Source of the DNA: JALOOE01 sp964423545
GTDB taxonomy: Bacteria > Chloroflexota > Anaerolineae > CG2-30-64-16
Direction of reading: 5' to 3'
Assembly (NCBI GenBank): GCA_964423545.1
Contig: CAYRFV010000023.1
Coordinates: 1-32,694 of the forward strand
Length of the DNA: 32,694 nt
Part shown: in pieces, positions 7,794 through 14,619 of the stretch
Numbering within the stretch: position 1 is the first letter of the stretch
Layout: every line of letters begins with the position of its first letter
Notes under the pieces: generated by a model
The model's database searches: none
What the model was told of the DNA's origin: nothing
What the model saw: the letters and a program-made list of their open reading frames with translations, nothing else
Translations under genes and position numbers: made by a program

Positions 7794-8684
7794 CTACCCT
7801 TTGACAGCTCCGGCGGTCATCCCCTCTACAATGTAGCGTTGGGCCCAGAAGAAGATGAGCAGCACGGGCAGCACGACGAAGATGGTGCCAGCCATGACGG
7901 TCCCCCATTGGGTGTTGCCCTCCTGGTCAAGCAGCCAGTAGATGCCGATGGGCAGGACGCGCATGTCCTGCGTGTTGGTCACCACCAACGGCCAGGCGAA
8001 GTCGTTCCACTTCGCCACAATTGAGATCAGGCCGAAGGTGACGACGGCCGGCGCCGCCAGCGGCAGCACCACATGCCACAAGGTGCGCAGGTGCCCGGCG
8101 CCGTCGACCTGGGTGGCGTCCAGAAGCTCGTGTGGCAGCGTCTGGAAGTACTGGCGCAACATGAACGTGCCGTAGGCAACTGCGGCGCCCGGAACGATGA
8201 TGCCCTGGTAGGAGTTGATCCAGCCCAACCGGGCCACAGTCAAGTAGTTCGGCAGCAGCGTCACCTGATTGGGGATCATCAGCGCAGCCAGCAAGAGCAC
8301 GAACACCCAGTTCTTCTTCGGAAAGCGCAGAAAAGCGAATGCATAGGCGGAGGTAATCGCAAAGAAGAGCTCGGCAGCGCTGCCCAAGGTCGTCGTGAGG
8401 ATGGTGTTGACATAGTAACGACCGAAGGGTGCAGCATTCCAGGCGCGCGTGAAGTTGCTGAGCACGGGATCGCGCGGCAGCCAGGTGACCGGCACACTGT
8501 AGATCTCCGGTGTGGTCTTGAAAGCCGCGGTGACCATCCAGTAGACCGGAAGGCCGATGGCAGTGACCCCTAGCAGCATCAGGATATAGCCGGCGACCGT
8601 CTGCCAGCGCTGTGGTCTCACGCGCAGGCGGATGCCAGCAGATGCCGAGGCTGGGGCCGTGGTCTTGGCGGTCGCGTCAACCAT
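7794..8684 (-). CDS. UgpE/MalG-type ABC permease
   Basis: This is one of two inner-membrane channel subunits of the family 1 (carbohydrate/glycerol-3-phosphate) importer, 296 residues with six predicted membrane helices. The EAA loop ELLDATQVDGAGHLRTLWHV lies near residue 195. The C-terminus RYIVEGMTAGAVKG is typical of UgpE/MalG proteins. The ATG at 8684 overlaps the UgpA-like stop by 8 bp, so the two are likely translationally coupled. The substrate is inferred from the UgpB-like partner and the PAP2 gene in the operon. Confidence 0.85.
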   Translation of the reverse strand: MVDATAKTTAPASASAGIRLRVRPQRWQTVAGYILMLLGVTAIGLPVYWMVTAAFKTTPEIYSVPVTWLPRDPVLSNFTRAWNAAPFGRYYVNTILTTTLGSAAELFFAITSAYAFAFLRFPKKNWVFVLLLAALMIPNQVTLLPNYLTVARLGWINSYQGIIVPGAAVAYGTFMLRQYFQTLPHELLDATQVDGAGHLRTLWHVVLPLAAPAVVTFGLISIVAKWNDFAWPLVVTNTQDMRVLPIGIYWLLDQEGNTQWGTVMAGTIFVVLPVLLIFFWAQRYIVEGMTAGAVKG

Positions 8685-9609
8685 AGTGCACCCGACTCTC
8701 GGCGAAGCGCATCTGGAAGATGGTGAAAGCCAGCATGAATCCGAAAAGCAGAACGGCCGCCATGCCCGACTTGCCGGCGTTGAAGGCGATGAAGCCTTGC
8801 TCGTAGAGATAGTACACCAGCGTGTTGGTTGCGTTCACCGGTCCGCCATCGGTCATCGTCTTGATGATGTCAAAGGCCTGGAACGAGGTCAGTGTTCCGG
8901 TGAGCACCAGGAAGAGCATCATGGGCGAAAGACCCGGGAGGGTGATGTGGCGGAAACGACTCCAGCCGCCGGCGCCATCGACGCGGGCCGCCTCATACAG
9001 CTCGCGGGGAATCCCTTGCAGCCCCGCCAGAAAGATCACAACTGCATATCCGACGTTTCGCCAGGCGTAGACAAGGATCACCGCTGGCATCGCCCAGGCA
9101 GGGCTTGTGAGCCAGGGAGGCGAGTTCAGGCCGATCCAGTTAAGCATGGCATCGATCAGTCCGAAGCGCGGATCATAGATGTAGAGCCAGACGATGCCGA
9201 TGGCTGCGCCGGACAGCACTACCGGCGAGAAGATGACAGTCCGTGCCGCCTCGCGGCCACGCAGCGGCTGGTTCAACAGGAGCGCGCCTGCCAGACCCAG
9301 GACGCTGGTCAGTAAGACCGAAGCTGCGGTGAAATAGACGGTGTTGACCAGGATCCTGCGAAACTGCGGGTCGCTCAGACCAGCGATGTAGTTGTCGAGT
9401 CCGACCCACACCTTAACCGGGGCCAGCAGATCCCACTGCGTGAAGCTGAGGTAGGCGTTATAGATCAGCGGCCAGAAGGTGAACACCCCGAACAGCAGCA
9501 GGTTGGGGCCGACCAGCAGCGCGAAAAGCAGCCATTCCCGATGCTCGGTCGCGCTGACCCGGCGGCGCCGGCCAGCGTCCCTCGACGGCAGATGAGCGAC
9601 TGATGTCAT
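8677..9609 (-). CDS. UgpA/MalF-type ABC permease
   Basis: This is the partner channel subunit, 310 residues. A basic N-terminus is followed by six predicted helices, the first at WLLFALLVGPNLLLFGVF. The EAA loop ELYEAARVDGAGGWSRFRHI lies near residue 210, and the end ESRVHYG is family-typical. Its ATG (9609-9607) overlaps the stop of the 63-residue gene in an ATGA, indicating coupling. It pairs with the UgpE-like subunit and would need an ATPase encoded elsewhere. Confidence 0.85.
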   Translation of the reverse strand: MTSVAHLPSRDAGRRRRVSATEHREWLLFALLVGPNLLLFGVFTFWPLIYNAYLSFTQWDLLAPVKVWVGLDNYIAGLSDPQFRRILVNTVYFTAASVLLTSVLGLAGALLLNQPLRGREAARTVIFSPVVLSGAAIGIVWLYIYDPRFGLIDAMLNWIGLNSPPWLTSPAWAMPAVILVYAWRNVGYAVVIFLAGLQGIPRELYEAARVDGAGGWSRFRHITLPGLSPMMLFLVLTGTLTSFQAFDIIKTMTDGGPVNATNTLVYYLYEQGFIAFNAGKSGMAAVLLFGFMLAFTIFQMRFAESRVHYG

Positions 9610-9797
9610 GAGTGGCCGGACTCGCGACGCCGCATCTCTGTCATCCAGGCAGCGATTTCGCTGGGCAGCGCAGCACGACGGCCAAATACGTCCCGTCGGA
9701 TCCCTTTGTCACTGTACAGTTTACGCAGCTCGGCAACGAGCTCGCGCTGCGTCCAAAGTTTCGGTGAACGGCTATCAGCGAGTGCGGTTCGAGGCAT
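9606..9797 (-). CDS. Unknown 63-residue protein coupled to ugpA
   Basis: I do not recognise this protein. It is soluble and highly charged: WTQRELVAELRKLYSDKG looks like an amphipathic helix, followed by IRRDVFGRRAALPSEI and a second helix ending MTEMRRRESG. There is no Cys and no signal or membrane segment. Its reality rests on position. ATG 9797 lies 7 bp after the PAP2 stop with GGGAG about 11 nt upstream, and its stop overlaps the UgpA start in an ATGA. It thus fills the gap between two real genes in one operon. It could be a small regulator or adaptor, but no function can be given. Confidence 0.6.
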   Translation of the reverse strand: MPRTALADSRSPKLWTQRELVAELRKLYSDKGIRRDVFGRRAALPSEIAAWMTEMRRRESGHS

Positions 9798-9804
9798 GAT
9801 GCGG

Positions 9805-10467
9805 TTATCTCCCGAGCGTCAGGGCGATCGTCATGCTGAGGCCGCCCCACAGCGCGCCCGCCGCGGTCTGGGCGAACGTGTGGCGGTTCAGGCGAATGCG
9901 AGCCCAGCCCAACAGCAAGAGCAGACCGATGAGGGGCAGAGCTCGACTCCCGTAGAGGCTGACCAGCAGGACGGTGAAGGAGGCGGCTGCTGTCGTGTGC
10001 ACGCTGATCTTCCAGTGCAGCGTAACGATGAACACCAGAAGCAGCTGAAGATAGGTCGCCAAGCCAAGGACGAGCATCAACTGCGGCGCTGGGCCCAGGC
10101 ACTGGAGCGCCAGTGAGGCTGCGGCTCCCGCAAGGGCCACAAACATGGGCCGGGCTCGCTGCTCACGGCGCTGCACATCGAGGTCACTGACCGTGCCCCT
10201 TGCCACCAGCCAGACCAGGAAGGCGACCGGAATCCCCACCGTCAGCCCGGCATGGAGAGTTGCCCACCGCCACGATTCGCTGGCAGGCGAATGAGCGGCG
10301 CATAGCCCAGCCATGACGACCGCCAGGATAGGCGGGCTGGCCACCTCTGAAGCAACCCGCGCCAGGTGGTCCGCCCACCTTTGGTGTGGGACTGCCTCGC
10401 CTGTGATGTCCATGGCGTCATATGTTGACCGGACAGGATGCGCCAGGTTTTGCTCGTTCATGGCCAT
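9805..10467 (-). CDS. PAP2-superfamily membrane phosphatase-like protein
   Basis: This polytopic membrane protein is related to type 2 phosphatidic acid phosphatases. It has about six hydrophobic segments. Near the C-terminus it shows WKISVHTTAAAS, then ARIRLNRHTFAQTAAGALWG. These correspond to the PSGH and SRxxLxxHxxxQ motifs, and the two His and Arg are present. The KX6RP motif is replaced by a weaker RREQRARPMF. It may dephosphorylate a lipid or polyprenyl phosphate; as first gene of a ugp-type operon it could release phosphate or glycerol compounds (inference). The frame is open to ATG 10500, but the predicted -10 at 10510-10505 would start transcripts near that codon. I therefore prefer ATG 10467 (or 10461), which has GGAG 13 nt upstream. 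Confidence 0.75.
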   Translation of the reverse strand: MAMNEQNLAHPVRSTYDAMDITGEAVPHQRWADHLARVASEVASPPILAVVMAGLCAAHSPASESWRWATLHAGLTVGIPVAFLVWLVARGTVSDLDVQRREQRARPMFVALAGAAASLALQCLGPAPQLMLVLGLATYLQLLLVFIVTLHWKISVHTTAAASFTVLLVSLYGSRALPLIGLLLLLGWARIRLNRHTFAQTAAGALWGGLSMTIALTLGR

Positions 10468-10504
10468 GACTTGTGCGTCGCTCCGCTGATCTGATGCCAT
10501 GCGC

Positions 10505-10580
10505 AGGTTAGCAGCATCGCATTAAGCAGGTTTTAGCGATCTATTAAGCGCGGGCCAACATTGCGTCAGCATATCTTAAG
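10505..10580 (-). promoter_or_regulatory. Pho-box-like phased repeats and -10 of the PAP2-ugp operon
   Basis: On the minus strand, units begin at exact 11-bp steps: CTTAAGA (10580), CTGACGC (10569), TTGGCCC (10558), TTAATAG (10547), CTAAAAC (10536), TTAATGC (10525). The -10 TAACCT follows at 10510-10505, inside CTGCTAACCT. The phn operon has CTGCTATCCT at the same place. This promoter lies back to back with that of phoX. Nothing gene-like was seen in 10581-10799 between them. Confidence 0.55.
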
Positions 10581-10820
10581 GCGCGCGTCTGCGCCGGGAG
10601 AAGGACGATGTCAGAATGCCTGCGTGCACAGGCAGGGCCAGGTGGGTGGCGGGCGTGGGGCGTGGGTTTGTCGCCGCACGTGTGAAAGGGCATGCCATAT
10701 GGGCTGGTCAGTGGAAGCCACGCCGCTCGCGGCTGCGATGATCATCCCAGAGGATCAGGCCGTACAGGCACAGCACACGGCCTGTGTCTCCCCCCAAGGT
10801 TAACGATCTTTGTTGCCCTC

Positions 10821-10875
10821 TTCGCAACGGCTTAACCGGCGCTTCACGCAGGCTTGAACCACCTGCGCGGATAAT
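10821..10875 (+). promoter_or_regulatory. Pho-box-like phased repeats and -10 of phoX
   Basis: Units begin at exact 11-bp steps: TTCGCA (10821), TTAACC (10832), TTCACG (10843), TTGAAC (10854). Further TTGTTG (10810) and TTAACG (10800) lie upstream in looser phase. The last unit is followed after 10 bp by GATAAT (10870-10875), the distance seen between a Pho box and -10 in PhoB-activated promoters. There is no recognisable -35 apart from these repeats. The predicted start is near 10882 and the leader about 50 nt. An embedded inverted repeat, CGCAGG-N9-CCTGCG, spans 10847-10867. Confidence 0.6.
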
Positions 10876-10930
10876 AGTGCGCCATGTCGTCGACGTGGCG
10901 TCATCTCTCATCTCTGGAGGAGCGAGTCCT

Positions 10931-12430
10931 ATGAGCAAGGCAAGAAAGCTTGTCTTCGTCCTGATCGCCCTGGCGATCACCGTGGTCATGCTGCCAGGCG
11001 TCAGCCTGGCGCAGGACCCCCAACCGATCGTACCGTTGACTGACCCGATGGCGGCCTTCCTTGAAAGTCGCGCGTACGCTGCCAAGATGGGCGCAACCGC
11101 CGAGTTCCGCAAGATGGAATGGGTGGCGATCGACCCGGTCAACAAAAAGATGTACATCGCCATGACCGAGATCACCTCCACCATGGCGGACGGCAAGGGC
11201 GACATCAACCTGCCGGAGAACCGTTGCGGCATCGTCTACGTCTCTGACTTGGACGCCAACTGGGACACCAAGAGCATGAAGCCGTTGATCGTCGGCGGGC
11301 CGTACGACAAGGACAAGAAGACCTGCGCTGCGGACAACATCGCCAACCCCGATAGCCTCATGGTGGACAGCAAGGGCAATCTGTGGATCGGCGAGGACAC
11401 CGGCCTGCACCCGAACAACATGCTGTGGCGTTGGGACGGCAAGACCCTCAAGCGCTTCGCAACGACCCCCATCGGGGCCGAGGTGACCGGGTTCCTGGTC
11501 ACCGAGCAGGGTGATATGTTCTTCAGCACGCAGCATCCGAGCGCGATGAGCATCTACCCCTACAATCGCGGGGTGGTCGGCGCCGTGCTTGGCTTCAAGG
11601 CGACTGACGATTTCGACTCGATGCCTTTGCCGACCGGTGATGAGACAAAGATGGTCAAGCTCGCCAAGGGCCAATACCAGGTGCTGGCGCGCGTGGGTGA
11701 AGCGATCCCGAATGACATCTATGCCCAGCGCTGGGGCCAGATCGACAACGTGGCAGGCGCACTCCAGGTAGTCTGCAACCAGCCCGATGGCAATATGTTC
11801 CTGCCCACCAACAAGAACGGCACCGAAGGTTACCTCTACACCAACTATGAGTGCCGGCCGGGCGGCGTTGGCAAGATGTACATCCGTAAGGGCGACAAGG
11901 GCTGGCAGGTGCTGGAAGGCGAGAACGTCAACTTCGCCAGCGTCAAGGGCACGTGGACCAACTGCGGGATCAGCGGCACGTCCTGGAACTCGGTGCTGAG
12001 TGCCGAGGAGTACGAACCGCCGGCCACCACCGATGCCTGGCAGAAGAATGTCAAGGAGATGACGCAGTACCTGGGCAAGCAGGCCAATCCGTACGACTAC
12101 GGCTGGCTGGTCGAGTTGACGCCCGATCCGAACGGCGACTCAGCCGGCACGCTGATTGAAAAGCGGTATGCGATGGGCCGTTTCAGCCACGAGATGGGTG
12201 CTATTGCTCCCGACAAGAAGACGGCCTATCACGGCGATGACGGCACGGGTGTCGTGCTCTTCAAGTCGGTTGCCGACAAAGAGGGCGATCTGAGCGCAGG
12301 CACGCTCTATGCCGCCAAGGTCAAGCAGAACCAGGACGGCAGCCTCGATCTGACCTGGATCAAGCTGGGCCAGAGCGACGACGACAAGATTGCCGAGGCG
12401 ATTGCCGCCGTCAAGCTGCCGAGCAAGTAA
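10931..12430 (+). CDS. PhoX/DUF839-type secreted phosphatase
   Basis: This secreted protein of 499 residues is related to PhoX, a calcium/iron phosphatase that releases phosphate from organic esters. MSKARKLVFVLIALAITVVM followed by a site near SLAQD is a Sec signal; classical PhoX uses Tat. Family landmarks occur in order: EWVAIDPVNKKMYIAMTE near residue 65, NPDSLMVDSKGNLWIGED near 142, GTSWNSVLSAEEY near 350, and GRFSHEMGAIAPDKKTAYHGDD near 415. ATG 10931 has GGAGG 9 nt upstream. The same frame extends up to 10784 across the promoter but lacks a signal, so it is rejected. It is divergent from the PAP2-ugp operon and carries its own Pho-box-like promoter and terminator. Exact substrate and metal use are unknown. 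Confidence 0.82.
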   Translation: MSKARKLVFVLIALAITVVMLPGVSLAQDPQPIVPLTDPMAAFLESRAYAAKMGATAEFRKMEWVAIDPVNKKMYIAMTEITSTMADGKGDINLPENRCGIVYVSDLDANWDTKSMKPLIVGGPYDKDKKTCAADNIANPDSLMVDSKGNLWIGEDTGLHPNNMLWRWDGKTLKRFATTPIGAEVTGFLVTEQGDMFFSTQHPSAMSIYPYNRGVVGAVLGFKATDDFDSMPLPTGDETKMVKLAKGQYQVLARVGEAIPNDIYAQRWGQIDNVAGALQVVCNQPDGNMFLPTNKNGTEGYLYTNYECRPGGVGKMYIRKGDKGWQVLEGENVNFASVKGTWTNCGISGTSWNSVLSAEEYEPPATTDAWQKNVKEMTQYLGKQANPYDYGWLVELTPDPNGDSAGTLIEKRYAMGRFSHEMGAIAPDKKTAYHGDDGTGVVLFKSVADKEGDLSAGTLYAAKVKQNQDGSLDLTWIKLGQSDDDKIAEAIAAVKLPSK

Positions 12431-12447
12431 GCCGGCGCGATACTTGG

Positions 12448-12472
12448 TTGAGTGTGCGACTGGCACACTCAA
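12448..12472. other. Perfect 10-bp hairpin after phoX
   Basis: TTGAGTGTGC, five bases, GCACACTCAA forms a perfect stem 18 bp after the phoX stop and 5 bp before the terminator stem. No T-run follows it directly. It may protect the transcript end or be a protein-binding palindrome. Confidence 0.6.
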
Positions 12473-12477
12473 GTAAG

Positions 12478-12515
12478 GACGGGCTGCGACCCTTCATTGC
12501 AGCCCGTCTTGTTCT
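12478..12515 (+). terminator. Rho-independent terminator of phoX
   Basis: GACGGGCTGC (12478-12487) pairs perfectly with GCAGCCCGTC (12499-12508) over an 11-nt loop, followed by TTGTTCT. It is well placed to end the phoX transcript. Confidence 0.8.
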
Positions 12516-12645
12516 GTCAACGGCATTCCAATTGGCACCCATCAAGCAGATACTCCGTGCCCCGGCTGCAGCAACCGTACAGCCGGCTCGTTGTGCCTAT
12601 GATGCGTGAGACATGCCGGGATCTTTTTTCGCGTTGAGGCGCATG

Positions 12646-13317
12646 ATGAGATCTTCTCTTGGGAGGTTCGCGCAGATCTGCCTACTGACGGCAGCTTGCG
12701 TAGGCTTGCTAGGCCTATCGGTTCGTTGCTCGCGCTCTAGCCAGTCCAATCCACCAGGGCCAGTGCCCAACGCCACTGTGCGCTCTAGCCAGTCCAATCC
12801 ACCAAGGCCAGTGCCCAACGCCACTGTGCTAAGCGGGTGCCCTGGCCTCAATGAAGCAGTGTGTTTCGTTGAAAAGTGTGGAGCTCTGCCCGCGTCTCAG
12901 ACGCTGGATTGCGACCGAACCTGCAAAGCATATTGCGCGGGCGCGAAGTCCCCCTGGACGCTCTTCACCGTGTGCTTTGGAGGAGCCTATGACACATGTA
13001 CGGACTACTGTGATGGTGTGCGCACACTGCCTGTCTACTATCAGTGTACAAGCCGCTGCGCTGAGCTGTGTCCTCCCGTGATCGCCCCAACCTCACCCGT
13101 GGGTCCACGTCCACCAGCAGTACCCGTGGATCCACGTCCACCAGCAGTAGACCAGAATGCCCGAAATCGTTGCCGCCAGAGTTGCTATGATGTGAAGTCT
13201 CGCTGCGCTGCCAACTGCGTCGCCAAACAGTCAGACCCCTTCTATGCCTCCGAGACCCGGAAGTGCGTGGAGCGTTGCACCAGCACCCAGGATAGCTGCC
13301 TCGCCAGATGTGGGTGA
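12646..13317 (+). CDS. Unrecognised Cys-rich secreted protein with repeated CX3C motifs
   Basis: I do not recognise this 223-residue protein. MRSSLGRFAQICLLTAACVG is a probable Sec or lipoprotein signal. A linker carries the repeated 16-residue unit SSQSNPPGPVPNATVR. Then follow two Cys-rich parts joined by a Pro-rich repeat (PVGPRPPAV, PVDPRPPAV). The second part reads C-X3-C-X6-C-X3-C twice (CRQSC...CAANC and CVERC...CLARC), a pattern that could form disulfide-linked helical hairpins. The start ATG 12646 has TGAGG at 6 nt; ATG 12643 is also possible. Codon use and composition are less GC-rich than in neighbours, which could mean later arrival. It stands alone after the phoX terminator. Secretion and disulfides are inferred. 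Confidence 0.7.
   Translation: MRSSLGRFAQICLLTAACVGLLGLSVRCSRSSQSNPPGPVPNATVRSSQSNPPRPVPNATVLSGCPGLNEAVCFVEKCGALPASQTLDCDRTCKAYCAGAKSPWTLFTVCFGGAYDTCTDYCDGVRTLPVYYQCTSRCAELCPPVIAPTSPVGPRPPAVPVDPRPPAVDQNARNRCRQSCYDVKSRCAANCVAKQSDPFYASETRKCVERCTSTQDSCLARCG
12733..12828. repeat. Two 48-bp tandem units in the Cys-rich protein gene
   Basis: Units 12733-12780 and 12781-12828 differ at one base (CCAGGG versus CCAAGG) and encode a duplicated 16-residue Pro/Ser-rich linker. The frame is kept. Confidence 0.9.
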
Positions 13318-13511
13318 CCGATAGTGTCAGGCGTCGAGCAGCGTGAAGCAGTTCGTGCAGCTTGTCGCGTGCCTTGGGCTGGGTTTGGAGCAAGCGCAGC
13401 AGCTGCAAGCCGTGAGGTGCATCGGTGAGTGCCCGCTCGGCCGTCTCAGGGTGTGATACAAGCTGCTTCTGGCATCTCAAGGGACGTGAGTGATCTGCCT
13501 CGATCCAGGTT

Positions 13512-14612
13512 TCAGCTGCCATGGTGCGGCGTCTTCTCCCAGCTCAAGATTAGCGTCACCAGATCGTTCACTTGTTGGTCGGTTAACTCGCCTCCGGCAG
13601 CCTGATCCCAGGCGCGCATCGGCGTGCCGGCCACGCCCGCGGCAATAGCTGCTTTGACAGTCAGATCGGGCCTGACAGAAGGCCACGACTTGGCCAGAAC
13701 CGGCCCGACTCCGCCTTCGCCGGTCAGGCCGTGGCAGCGGGTGCAGTGCTGCAGGTACAGCCGCGCACCTGCGCGGGCATCGCCACTGACGTGCGGGATC
13801 ACGGGCAGTGGCGCCATCACCAGCTTGCTGGGGTCAGGGGTTGGCGGTGCGAAGAGACCGGGCGGCAGCGCGGGGGCGGCGTCGAGCTGCTCGAACGCCA
13901 CGATATAGCGGACGATGCTGCGGATGTCGCTGACACTCAGACTGCCTCCCTCTCTGCGACTGAACGCCGGCATCGAGGTGCCGATCTTGCCAGACTTGAT
14001 GACGCTCTCAGCCTTCGCCGCCGAGAGCGAGCGCGCTATCCTGGAGTAACCGTAGTCGAGGTGACACCGATAGCAGTTCTGGGTGAAGAGCCAGGCCCCG
14101 CGCGCCAGCTCGCTCCCGTCGATGATCAGCCGTATCTTCGGATCAAGCGCCGGGGTAGGCGGCGGGGTGGGTGTGGAAGCTTCCACCGGTGAGGCGCGCT
14201 CGGTCGGCAGGGGGGTGGGGGTGGGCTGGGGCGGCAGGGGTGGCAGATCGGGCGCTGCGCCGAGCTCCTCCCAGGTCCGCATATACTCGACCAACGCCTT
14301 GATCTCAGTGGCGCGCAGAGGACCGCCATGCCTGGTGCTCCAGGCAACCTGGCAGCCGCCGCGGCCCCCGCCCTCGACGGCGCTGCGCAAGCTCTCCTCA
14401 TCGTCGTATTGGCTCGCCAGGCGGGCTTTCTCGTACGGGCCATGGCACGAGACGCATTGTCCCGCGTACAGCCAGGCGCCTAACGCAACCGGATCCTTGA
14501 GCACGTCGGGGTCCTGCGCGTGCGTGGAGGGTGATCCGTACCGCAGCGTCAGGATCAGACTTGCCAGCACCAAAGCAAGGATGGCCAGGCCGGAGCGCTG
14601 CCAACGCTGCAT
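13512..14612 (-). CDS. Triheme c-type cytochrome (last gene of the bc operon)
   Basis: This exported protein of 366 residues has an N-terminal hydrophobic segment (LAILALVLASLILTL) that may stay as an anchor. It carries three CXXCH sites: CVSCH near residue 53, CYRCH near 180 and CTRCH near 290. Each starts a cytochrome c domain, and Pro/Thr-rich linkers separate them. Candidate distal Met ligands are in GTSMPAF and GTPMRAW; the first domain lacks an obvious one. It starts 7 bp after the diheme gene. It likely carries electrons from cytochrome b and Rieske to a terminal acceptor outside the membrane. The 200 bp on its 3' side (13318-13511) hold no gene I can support. Confidence 0.88.
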   Translation of the reverse strand: MQRWQRSGLAILALVLASLILTLRYGSPSTHAQDPDVLKDPVALGAWLYAGQCVSCHGPYEKARLASQYDDEESLRSAVEGGGRGGCQVAWSTRHGGPLRATEIKALVEYMRTWEELGAAPDLPPLPPQPTPTPLPTERASPVEASTPTPPPTPALDPKIRLIIDGSELARGAWLFTQNCYRCHLDYGYSRIARSLSAAKAESVIKSGKIGTSMPAFSRREGGSLSVSDIRSIVRYIVAFEQLDAAPALPPGLFAPPTPDPSKLVMAPLPVIPHVSGDARAGARLYLQHCTRCHGLTGEGGVGPVLAKSWPSVRPDLTVKAAIAAGVAGTPMRAWDQAAGGELTDQQVNDLVTLILSWEKTPHHGS

Positions 14613-14619
14613 GCACGCC

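Noticed and set aside
10784..10930. N-terminal extension of the PhoX frame
   Set aside because: It crosses the promoter and leader, and the signal peptide begins only at ATG 10931 with GGAGG upstream.
12598..12603. TATGAT as a -10 for the Cys-rich gene
   Set aside because: No acceptable -35 lies 16-18 bp upstream, so it is not listed as a promoter.
12965..13522. Minus-strand 185-codon frame with protein-like text in its first 70 residues
   Set aside because: Most of it is antisense to the Cys-rich protein gene. The part in 13318-13511 looked helical but could not be tied to any family, so a relic cannot be supported.
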